Below are positions 43,819 through 51,567 of a stretch of DNA of 64,000 nucleotides, piece after piece. Position 1 is the stretch's first letter. Every line of letters starts with the position of its first letter. The DNA is taken from positions 1,302,001-1,366,000 of the forward strand of contig NZ_CP073696.1 in NCBI RefSeq assembly GCF_025264645.1, given 5' to 3'. Both the position numbers and the translations under genes were made by a program. The notes under the pieces were generated by a model. It did not search any database. It saw only the letters and a list, made by a program, of their open reading frames with translations, and was not told the DNA's origin. Source of the DNA: Edaphobacter lichenicola. GTDB lineage: Bacteria > Acidobacteriota > Terriglobia > Terriglobales > Acidobacteriaceae.

Positions 43819-46800
43819 TCAATCCATGATGCGAACTCCGCCGCGCCCCACCAACTCCTCCACCTGGTCGATAAAGAGTCGGTCTGCAGCAACGAGACAG
43901 TTATGTAGCTCAAGCACCGCGCAGAACTCTCCCGGCTCCTCCAGATCCAGCAACAGCTTCCCCTTCCCTGGCGCCCCAACCAGCAACGCGTGCAGCTTCT
44001 CGAGCAGTGCCGAGTCTGGATTATGCAATGGAACCTTGATCCTCAGCGAATCCGGCAGCTTGATCTTCACATCCTCGAGCGCCTGAATACTTGAAACCGC
44101 AAGCTTCGGTGCAGAGTCCTCTTCCCCGCGCAGCACACCCCTCACTACGACCGGAACATCAATCTTCAGCTTCTCCGCCAGCTTCTCATACGACTGCGGA
44201 AACGCAATCAGCTCGATCTTGCCCACCGTGTCTTCAAGCGAAGCCTGCGCATACATCTCCCCCGACCGCTTCGACTTCGCCACCTTCAGCCCCGTGATGA
44301 CCCCGGCAATTGAAATCTCATTCTGCGGCTCTTCGTTGCGGCCGCGCCGAAAGACCTGAGGCTCCGGCTTCATCTCGCATGCGGTCACGGTGTCAACGAC
44401 CTTCATATTTCGCAGCTTCTCGCGATACTTATCCATCGGATGCCCGGAGACGAAGAAGCCAAGCACCTCCTTCTCATTCTGCAAGCGTGTATGTTCGTCC
44501 CACTCCGCCACGCTCGGCAGTTCGTCTTCACGATTATTCGAAGAAGTCGATGCAATATCTGAGTCGAAGATGCCAAACAGACCATGCTGCCCCGCAGCCT
44601 CGTCGCGCTGAGACTTCTGCGCTCGCTCCATCGCTTTATCGAGCGACGCACACAACTGCGCGCGTCCCCCCAGCGTATCCATTGCGCCGGCCTTGATAAG
44701 TGATTCCAGCACCCGCTTATTCAACAGCCGCAAATCGACCTTCTCGCAGAACTCCCACAGGCTTGAGAACCCGGTCTTCCCTGCCGCCTGCAGCGCCGTA
44801 CGAGCAGCGATGATCGACTCAATCGCATTGTGGCCCACGTTCTTGATCGCCGCCAAACCAAACCCGATGGACCCATTGATTGGCGTAAAGTTCGCATCCG
44901 ACACCTGCACATTCGGCGGCACCACAGAGATGTTCATCTCGCGGCACTCCGAGATGTACTTCACAACATTCTCCGGCTTCGAAGTTTCGCTCGTCAGCAG
45001 CGCCGCCATAAACTCCACTGGATAGTGAGTCTTCAGCCACGCTGTGTGATACGCCAGCAATGCATAAGCAGCCGAGTGCGACTTGTTAAATCCATACTCG
45101 GCGAACTTCGCCATCAGGTCGAAGATGGTTCCGGCGATCGCTTTGGGATGTTTGTTTTCGGCTGCTCCCTCCATGAACTTGATCTTCTGCTTGGCCATCT
45201 CGGCAGCATCTTTTTTACCCATCGCGCGGCGCAGCATGTCGGCCTGACTGAGCGAAAAACCCGCCAGCCGGTTTGAGATCTGCATTACCTGCTCCTGGTA
45301 GAGCATCACTCCGAGGGTCTCGGAGAGGATCGGTTCAAGCTCCGGGAGTTCGTAGGAAACGGCGCGACGGCCCCATTTGCGCTCAATGAATTCATCGATC
45401 ATGCCACCCTGAATCGGCCCCGGACGATACAGCGCATTCAACGCCGTCAGATCTTCCACCGTATTCGGCTTGTATCGCCGTAGCACATCCCGCATTCCGC
45501 CCGACTCAAACTGAAACACCCCCGACGTCAGAGCCCGGTGGAACACCCGCTCATACGTCGTCACATCGTCAAGCGGCACCGTCGCCATATCCACATCTTT
45601 GCCGGTCGTGGACTTGATCAACTTCAACGCATCGTCGATCACCGTCAGCGTCGTCAGCCCGAGAAAGTCCATCTTGAGAAGACCCATCTTCTCAACCGCC
45701 TTCATGTCGTACGCCGTAACGATGTCATCGTTCTTCGCGCGCGTCACCGGCACCAACTCAGTTAGCGGCTTCGGCGCAATCACTACACCGGCAGCATGCA
45801 CCCCTGCGCCTCGCACCAACCCCTCAAGCCGCAGCGCAGCATCAATCAACTCCTTGATCTTCGGATCTTCATATGCTGTCGCAAGCATTGGCGAATCCTT
45901 CAACGCCTGATCGATCGTGATCCCAATTGTCGTCGGAATCATCTTCGCAATCCGGTCAACCTCGCCATACGGCATATCGAGCGCCCGTCCGACGTCCTTG
46001 ATAGCCGCCTTCGCCGCCATCGTATTGAACGTGATGATCTGCGCCACCTGATCCCGTCCATACTTCCGCGTTACATACTCGATCACCTCACCCCGGCGAT
46101 TCATGCAGAAGTCGATATCGATATCCGGCATCGATATGCGTTCCGGATTCAGAAACCGCTCAAACAGCAACTCGTTCTGCAGCGGATCGATATCCGTAAT
46201 CTGCATCACGTACGCCACCAGCGATCCCGCAGCCGACCCACGCCCGGGCCCCACCGGAATATGTTGCTCGCGCGCATAACGGATAAAGTCCCAGGTAATC
46301 ATGAAATAGCCGGGAAACTTCATCTGTTTGATGATGTTTAGCTCGCGATCCAACCGCGCGTGATACTCCGGAATCGTCTTCTTCAGTATTCCCCGCTCAC
46401 GCAGATGAGCGACTGCAGTCTCCAGCCGCATCTCCAGCCCCTTGCGGCACACCTGCTCGAAGTAGCTCTCAAGCGTCTCGCCCTCCGGAACCTCAAAGTC
46501 AGGAAACGGATTATCCACCTTCGTCATCTTCAGGTTGCAGCGGTCAATAAACTGCATCGTCCGCGTGCACACCTCAGGATTTTGCGAGAAGGTGCGAAGC
46601 ATCTCCTCCGCACTCTTGATGTAAAACTCCTGCGTATCGAACTTGAACCGCTTCGGGTCGTTCATGCTGCCGGCTGTCTGCACGCACAGCAGAATCTCAT
46701 GCGCCCGCGAGTCATCGGCCGCCACATAGTGGCTATCATTCGTCGCAATCAGCGGAATATTTAGCTCGCGCTCCAACTTGAACAGCGCATCACAAACGCC

Positions 46801-47346
46801 TTTATCCGGCTCCAATCCATGATCCTGAATCTCGAGAAAGAAGTTGCCCTTCCCGAACATCTCCTCAAACCCACCGGCAACCCGCTTCGCCTCATCGAAC
46901 TTCCCCGCCATCAGATGCTGATTGACCTCACCAGCCAAGCAGCCTGAAAACCCAATCAACCCCTCCGTATGCCTCGACAAAAACTCTTTGGAGACCCGCG
47001 GCTTCCGATAAAACCCATGCAACGAAGCCTCACTGGTCAGACGAACCAGGTTCCGATACCCAGCCTCGTTCTCTGCCAGCACCAGAAAGTGCTTATACCC
47101 ACCGCTCAGATCGCGGTGATCCTCGGTCTCCGAGAGATAAAGCTCGCAGCCAAGAATCGGCTTCACGCCCTTCTTCTGCATCGCATCGAAAAAGTGGACG
47201 GCACCGTAGATATTGCCATGATCTGTCATAGCCGCAGCCGTCTGACCGATCTTGCTCAGATGCCCGGCAAGTTTATCGACATCGCAAGCGCCATCAAGAA
47301 GCGAATAATCTGTATGAAGATGAAGGTGGGTAAACTCTGCTGCCAT
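43819..47346 (-). CDS. dnaE: DNA polymerase III subunit alpha
   Basis: This is the replicative polymerase, 1175 residues, usual length for DnaE1. The N-terminal PHP domain starts FTHLHLHTDYSLLDGACDVD. The polymerase core has GPGRGSAAGSLVAY and the catalytic aspartates in MPDIDIDFCMNRRGEVIEYV (about 400-420). The finger/thumb parts include FGFNKS-like YGFNKSHSAAYALLAYHTAW near 760, and an OB-fold segment SIAGVITGLKVAKSKRSGEM is near 1020. No frameshift was noticed. Confidence 0.97.
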   Translation of the reverse strand: MAAEFTHLHLHTDYSLLDGACDVDKLAGHLSKIGQTAAAMTDHGNIYGAVHFFDAMQKKGVKPILGCELYLSETEDHRDLSGGYKHFLVLAENEAGYRNLVRLTSEASLHGFYRKPRVSKEFLSRHTEGLIGFSGCLAGEVNQHLMAGKFDEAKRVAGGFEEMFGKGNFFLEIQDHGLEPDKGVCDALFKLERELNIPLIATNDSHYVAADDSRAHEILLCVQTAGSMNDPKRFKFDTQEFYIKSAEEMLRTFSQNPEVCTRTMQFIDRCNLKMTKVDNPFPDFEVPEGETLESYFEQVCRKGLEMRLETAVAHLRERGILKKTIPEYHARLDRELNIIKQMKFPGYFMITWDFIRYAREQHIPVGPGRGSAAGSLVAYVMQITDIDPLQNELLFERFLNPERISMPDIDIDFCMNRRGEVIEYVTRKYGRDQVAQIITFNTMAAKAAIKDVGRALDMPYGEVDRIAKMIPTTIGITIDQALKDSPMLATAYEDPKIKELIDAALRLEGLVRGAGVHAAGVVIAPKPLTELVPVTRAKNDDIVTAYDMKAVEKMGLLKMDFLGLTTLTVIDDALKLIKSTTGKDVDMATVPLDDVTTYERVFHRALTSGVFQFESGGMRDVLRRYKPNTVEDLTALNALYRPGPIQGGMIDEFIERKWGRRAVSYELPELEPILSETLGVMLYQEQVMQISNRLAGFSLSQADMLRRAMGKKDAAEMAKQKIKFMEGAAENKHPKAIAGTIFDLMAKFAEYGFNKSHSAAYALLAYHTAWLKTHYPVEFMAALLTSETSKPENVVKYISECREMNISVVPPNVQVSDANFTPINGSIGFGLAAIKNVGHNAIESIIAARTALQAAGKTGFSSLWEFCEKVDLRLLNKRVLESLIKAGAMDTLGGRAQLCASLDKAMERAQKSQRDEAAGQHGLFGIFDSDIASTSSNNREDELPSVAEWDEHTRLQNEKEVLGFFVSGHPMDKYREKLRNMKVVDTVTACEMKPEPQVFRRGRNEEPQNEISIAGVITGLKVAKSKRSGEMYAQASLEDTVGKIELIAFPQSYEKLAEKLKIDVPVVVRGVLRGEEDSAPKLAVSSIQALEDVKIKLPDSLRIKVPLHNPDSALLEKLHALLVGAPGKGKLLLDLEEPGEFCAVLELHNCLVAADRLFIDQVEELVGRGGVRIMD

Positions 47347-47417
47347 TCTTCTAGTTTAGTTCTGCGCGGGCAGAGGAAAACGCGTCCCTAACTAGGCGCA
47401 TCAAAGCTGATTACCAC

Positions 47418-47792
47418 ATGGCGGGGATCTTTTTTATCGACGCAATAGGCCGCTGGTTCCGCCGCAGAAACCGCGACAAGAAGTTGCGCCTGGCCGCGCA
47501 GTGGCCGCTCACCGCCGCCGAAATCAACGACTGGCAGATCCTTCCCGCCGATCAGGAACTCGCCACCACCGGCGCCCCCTATCAGATCGAAGCAGGCTTC
47601 CACTTTAGTCTCAACGGAGACTACTTCGGTGGCTACCTCCGCAGCGTCGCACTCACGCATCGCGAAGCGGAGACCAGGGCCGTCGGCAATCCCACCATCA
47701 ACGTCCGCTACAACCCCGCAAACCCCGACCAAACCGCAGTCCTCGCTGAAGACAATCCTGAAAATCTCCCCTTCCGCATCGTCTCTGGCTGA
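47418..47792 (+). CDS. Small protein of unknown function
   Basis: This 124-residue soluble protein starts MAGIFFIDAIGRWFRRRNRD. The body (WPLTAAEINDWQILPADQEL, YFGGYLRSVALTHREAE, NVRYNPANPDQTAVLAEDNP) resembles DUF3592-like extracellular-facing modules without their membrane helices, a weak match from memory. It is divergent from dnaE with 70 bp between and convergent with the DUF218 gene. Confidence 0.65.
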   Translation: MAGIFFIDAIGRWFRRRNRDKKLRLAAQWPLTAAEINDWQILPADQELATTGAPYQIEAGFHFSLNGDYFGGYLRSVALTHREAETRAVGNPTINVRYNPANPDQTAVLAEDNPENLPFRIVSG

Positions 47793-47830
47793 AGCAGAGT
47801 CGCGCTGAAGCACAACCAGACCACAAATCC

Positions 47831-48442
47831 TCACCGCGGCAGATACGGACTCGCCGGAAACCCCAGCAGTCGCAGCTTGAAACAGTACTCTGCCTCAACA
47901 CAAAATCGACCAACCCGCTGCAACGCCGAATACTCCGGTGGCCACGGCGCAGCCTGAGTACGCCACTGGAACGAGTAGTGCTTCAGAATCAAAGCGGCAC
48001 GCGGAAGATGGCTCGCCGAGCTGATCACCTCCGCGCTCGTCCAGTGGTGAGCAGCCATAATCTTTTCGCTGTAGTAGATATTTTGGATCGTATTCTGAGC
48101 CTGCCCCTCCACCAAGACAACCTCGGCAGGCACTCCCTGCGCGACCGCAAGATCCCTCATCACATTCGCTTCAACAAATTGATTATGAGCAGCACCGCCG
48201 GTCATGATTAGGTGCGGAGCAACACCGGCCTTGAACTCACGAACACCCTCCATCGTTCGCTCCCGTTGCTCAGGAGAAGCCGTACCATCCGCACTCGCCG
48301 GATTCCCCAGAACAATCAGCGTGTCGAAGTGAGTCAAGCCCGTGTTGCTATTCGGGATGTCACGATACAGAACAGCAGCAACAACCGCCATGATTGCGAA
48401 CAATGCAAATAGAACAATCAGGAGCTTCCGAAATCTCAGCAT
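47831..48442 (-). CDS. YdcF/SanA family (DUF218) membrane-anchored protein
   Basis: This 203-residue protein starts MLRFRKLLIVLFALFAIMAV, which is a membrane anchor. The DUF218 domain follows with FDTLIVLGNPASADGTASPE, GVAPHLIMTGGAAHNQFVEA, VLVEGQAQNTIQNIYYSEKI and VISSASHLPRAALILKHY. Such proteins affect envelope polymers, but their chemistry is unsettled. The open frame to 48589 has an arginine/cysteine-rich extension that I reject. Confidence 0.85.
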   Translation of the reverse strand: MLRFRKLLIVLFALFAIMAVVAAVLYRDIPNSNTGLTHFDTLIVLGNPASADGTASPEQRERTMEGVREFKAGVAPHLIMTGGAAHNQFVEANVMRDLAVAQGVPAEVVLVEGQAQNTIQNIYYSEKIMAAHHWTSAEVISSASHLPRAALILKHYSFQWRTQAAPWPPEYSALQRVGRFCVEAEYCFKLRLLGFPASPYLPR

Positions 48443-48455
48443 GCAAAGCTCCAGG

Positions 48456-49496
48456 TTAGCTATTCCGAACAAGGCTGGTCGCAAGTTCGACGTAAAGATC
48501 CACTGCTTCCAACAACTCTTTTTTTGCGATCTTCTCCTGCGGCGTGTGAGCACACAAAATCGAACCAGGCCCCAGCAGAAACGGCTCACCCCACGCCGTC
48601 AGCTTTGGAATATCCGTCGTAAACTTCGCAATCATCGTCGGCAGATTCCCTACCTTCCGCATCCGCACGAACGGTAGATCGAGGCTGAACTCAACGTCTG
48701 CCCGATCCCCTACCGTCTCGGCGATCGCCCTCTTCGTCTCATCCGAAGGACCAACCAGGCGAACCAGGATATGCGCCTCCGCCGTATCGGCAATCACGTT
48801 CGGCGCTCGTCCCCCCTCAATCAAACCTATGTTCAACGTGGAAGGGCCAATCTCCGGCTCAACCGGCAAAGGCATGGCAAGCACATCATGCAACGCCTCA
48901 ACCAGCTTGTCGATCGCGGACTCACCCAACTCCGGATAAGCCGAGTGCGCCATCCGTCCCTTTGCGCGAAGCTCAACTCGCAACGCACCCTTTGAAGCCA
49001 GAGCCAGCCTATTGTCAGTAGGCTCTCCGTTGATCAAAAACTTCGAGCCCTTTGGCGAAGTATTCGCGACCGCAGCTCCCGCAGAGTCTCGCTCTTCCCC
49101 AACGACAAAGAGCAGCCCCACCTTCACCCCACTCTCGCGCAGTCGCTCCGCCGCAGCTACCTGTGCAGCGATGATCCCCTTCGCATCGCACGTTCCTCTT
49201 CCATACAAAAACTCGTCGTCTTCTGTACACCCAAAGAACGGCGGAACCGTATCCATGTGCGTCGAAAGCACCACATCAGGATTGATCCCAGCCATCGCCC
49301 CATACACATTGAACCGCTCGCCGGTGCCTGCTCCGGGCGTACTTGCGCGATCCGGCTGTGCGACCGCCATCCGCTCAACCTCATAACGCTGCGATGCTAA
49401 ATATTCGTAGAGAAAGTGCCCGGCAGGACCCTCGTGATACGTGGTGGATTCAATATTCACAAGTCGTTTCGTCAGTTCAACAGGGTCGATCGCCAT
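48456..49496 (-). CDS. M20 family metallopeptidase (ArgE/DapE/CPG2 type)
   Basis: A 346-residue zinc peptidase/deacylase. Metal ligands appear in VLSTHMDTVPPFFG, LYGRGTCDAKGIIAAQ and the catalytic VVGEERDSAGA; the final histidine is in GSILCAHTPQEKI. The dimerisation domain includes GRMAHSAYPELGESAIDKLV. ATG 49496 (MAIDPVELTKRLVNIESTTY) fits homologous starts; an ATG four codons upstream at 49508 is possible. The substrate could be N-acyl amino acids or dipeptides. It is divergent from the alpha/beta hydrolase gene at 49562. Confidence 0.88.
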   Translation of the reverse strand: MAIDPVELTKRLVNIESTTYHEGPAGHFLYEYLASQRYEVERMAVAQPDRASTPGAGTGERFNVYGAMAGINPDVVLSTHMDTVPPFFGCTEDDEFLYGRGTCDAKGIIAAQVAAAERLRESGVKVGLLFVVGEERDSAGAAVANTSPKGSKFLINGEPTDNRLALASKGALRVELRAKGRMAHSAYPELGESAIDKLVEALHDVLAMPLPVEPEIGPSTLNIGLIEGGRAPNVIADTAEAHILVRLVGPSDETKRAIAETVGDRADVEFSLDLPFVRMRKVGNLPTMIAKFTTDIPKLTAWGEPFLLGPGSILCAHTPQEKIAKKELLEAVDLYVELATSLVRNS

Positions 49497-49561
49497 AGCC
49501 TTCAGCATACGGCATCGCACATAAACAACGGATAAGCAGCCCACCCGATAAACTGAATGAG

Positions 49562-50248
49562 ATGACACAAACTACTCCATCACAGATCCGATCCATCGAT
49601 GATCTGCACGGCCCCGCAGGACGACTCGAGGCCCTCCTCAACACCGGCCGCGACGACGTCCCTTACGCTGCCCTCGTCTGCCATCCGCATCCCGCAGGCG
49701 GTGGCAGCATGCACAACAAGGTCGTCTATCACGCCATGAAAGCCTTCTCCTCCTTCGGCGTTCCTGTCCTCCGCTTCAACTTCCGCGGCGTTGGTTTGAG
49801 CGAAGGCACCCACGACGATGGCCACGGCGAGCAGGACGACGTTCTCGCCGCACTCAACTGGCTGGAGCAAAACCTGGGCCGCCCAATTCTCTTCGCTGGT
49901 TTCTCATTTGGCTCGAACGTGGGTCTACGCGCCTGCTGCGGCGACGCCCGAGTCAAAGGCCTCATCGGCCTCGGACTTCCCGTCCGCGCAGAGGGCCGCG
50001 ACTACACCTACAAGTTTTTGCCTGACTGCACCCAACCCAAACTCTTCATCAGCGGCGACCACGACCAATACGGCCCGCGCGAGATACTCGAAGGTGTCTT
50101 CGAACGTGCACCCGAGCCAAAACGTCTCGTCTGGATCAACGGCGCTGACCACTTCTTCCAGGGAACGACCGACTCACCCGGCCCGAAGCTGGACCTGATG
50201 CAAAACGAGATTCGCTCCTGGTTGCAAAGCGAGTTTAATCTGAGCTGA
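49562..50248 (+). CDS. Alpha/beta hydrolase (dienelactone hydrolase-like)
   Basis: The 228-residue alpha/beta hydrolase has ALVCHPHPAGGGSMHNKVVY (oxyanion-side HPHP motif) and LRFNFRGVGLSEG. The nucleophile elbow is GFSFGSN near residue 119 (GxSxG), the acid ISGDHDQYGP and the His NGADHFFQGTTD. The pattern is that of the small hydrolases that act on unknown esters. A convergent alpha/beta hydrolase gene ends one base away. Confidence 0.87.
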   Translation: MTQTTPSQIRSIDDLHGPAGRLEALLNTGRDDVPYAALVCHPHPAGGGSMHNKVVYHAMKAFSSFGVPVLRFNFRGVGLSEGTHDDGHGEQDDVLAALNWLEQNLGRPILFAGFSFGSNVGLRACCGDARVKGLIGLGLPVRAEGRDYTYKFLPDCTQPKLFISGDHDQYGPREILEGVFERAPEPKRLVWINGADHFFQGTTDSPGPKLDLMQNEIRSWLQSEFNLS

Positions 50249-50249
50249 T

Positions 50250-51257
50250 TCAGGCCACGCTGCGAACGTCTGCCGACATCGCGGCTTTGGCGGATCGGAC
50301 AGGAAAAGCCAGGCCCCCCCTCTCGCCATCAGCCTGAGAGAGCTTCGCAAACGGCAGAGGATTCAGCAGCCACTCCCGCATCGCCTGGTTGCATATCTCC
50401 GGCATCTCTTCAAAAGGGATGTGACCGACACCCGGAAGCACCATCAACCGCGACTGCGGCAGCAGCTTTTGCAACTCGTGCCCAGAGGGCAGCCCGACCG
50501 CCCGGTCGCGGTCTCCCCAGATCAACAGAACCGGCATCGTTGCAAGCCCCGCAAGCGCAGAACGCAACAGACCCATATCGACAAACCAGCGCTGAACGAT
50601 CTGCAGCACATGATCCATCGTGCCCGGAATGTCCAGCCCTTCGATATACCCCTCCAGCGCTCCCACGGAGACGCGCGACGGATCGCCATACATACGGCTC
50701 AACGCAGTTGCCTTCAACATCCTTGGCAGTGAAGGAATCTGTCGCGCGAACCACATGCCAAACCGTGTCTGATAAAACCGAATCAACGGATGTCCCAGGT
50801 CGCAGAACGGATTTGCCGGCGCGAACAGAATCAGACGGCGTACGCGGTCAGGGTGCCGCGAAGCAAACATCATCGCTACCGCACCGCCGTGAGAGTGAGC
50901 CGCAAAGTCAGCCTGGTCAAGGCCAAGCGCATCCATGCACGCAGCCAGACGGTCGGCAGTCGCCTCAAGCCCCGCATCGAGCCCCGGAATCCGCTCCGAC
51001 TCGCCCATATTGAACAGATCGATGGCGTATACGGTCGAATCCTGCGCGAGAAAGTTGATGTTCTGTCGCCAGTTCTTCGCAGATCCCACCAAACCATGTA
51101 ACAGCATCAGAGGCCGTCCCACCCCTGCGCAGTGGTAGTGGACCTTTACCCCGTCCACCACTGCAAAAGCCTCATCAATAGGACTACTATCGTTTGCTGT
51201 CACTGTTCTGCTGTCCTCTTCGATCGAATACGGCCTCGTAAAACGCAACATCAGCAT
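50250..51257 (-). CDS. Alpha/beta hydrolase (epoxide-hydrolase/esterase-like)
   Basis: This 335-residue protein has HGLVGSAKNW (oxyanion), the nucleophile elbow AHSHGGAVAM near 145 (Ser replaced by the GHSxG-like SHGG arrangement, nucleophile in HSHGG), the acid IWGDRDRAVG and the catalytic His GVGHIPFEEMPE. A cap domain lies between. The start ATG 51257 (MLMLRFTRPYSIEEDSR) is chosen over the 51320 frame start. The substrate is unknown. Confidence 0.85.
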   Translation of the reverse strand: MLMLRFTRPYSIEEDSRTVTANDSSPIDEAFAVVDGVKVHYHCAGVGRPLMLLHGLVGSAKNWRQNINFLAQDSTVYAIDLFNMGESERIPGLDAGLEATADRLAACMDALGLDQADFAAHSHGGAVAMMFASRHPDRVRRLILFAPANPFCDLGHPLIRFYQTRFGMWFARQIPSLPRMLKATALSRMYGDPSRVSVGALEGYIEGLDIPGTMDHVLQIVQRWFVDMGLLRSALAGLATMPVLLIWGDRDRAVGLPSGHELQKLLPQSRLMVLPGVGHIPFEEMPEICNQAMREWLLNPLPFAKLSQADGERGGLAFPVRSAKAAMSADVRSVA

Positions 51258-51567
51258 ACGGTCTGCTGAAACTCCGAACTGCTTGCAATTTAATATTACA
51301 GGACCATGAATTAACTTCAACCAATGGTCACAGAAAATCTACAGATAGTCACAGAAACCTAACTTTCAATAGGCAACCGTAGCACTTCTCTCTTACTGTG
51401 AACTATATGTTTCTCCTGTGCGTACGATTAGCACATCTTGACTATTACGGAATGAGTTATGATTTTCTGTAGGGCATACGGGATAAATGCCTCTTAAACA
51501 GGGCACAGCGGCCGCAATCGTTTGGTCATCCATGTGCTAGTGATTGTTCTGTAGCTGTATTTTTTCG
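51258..51567. other. Divergent intergenic region, no gene seen
   Basis: These 310 bp separate the hydrolase and histidine-kinase genes and are AT-richer than the surroundings, as expected for promoters. I see no palindrome or RNA that I can support. Confidence 0.4.

Noticed and set aside
51544..51567. TTG start for the histidine kinase
   Set aside because: The extra eight residues precede a good ATG and a normal first membrane helix; no ribosome binding site supports TTG.
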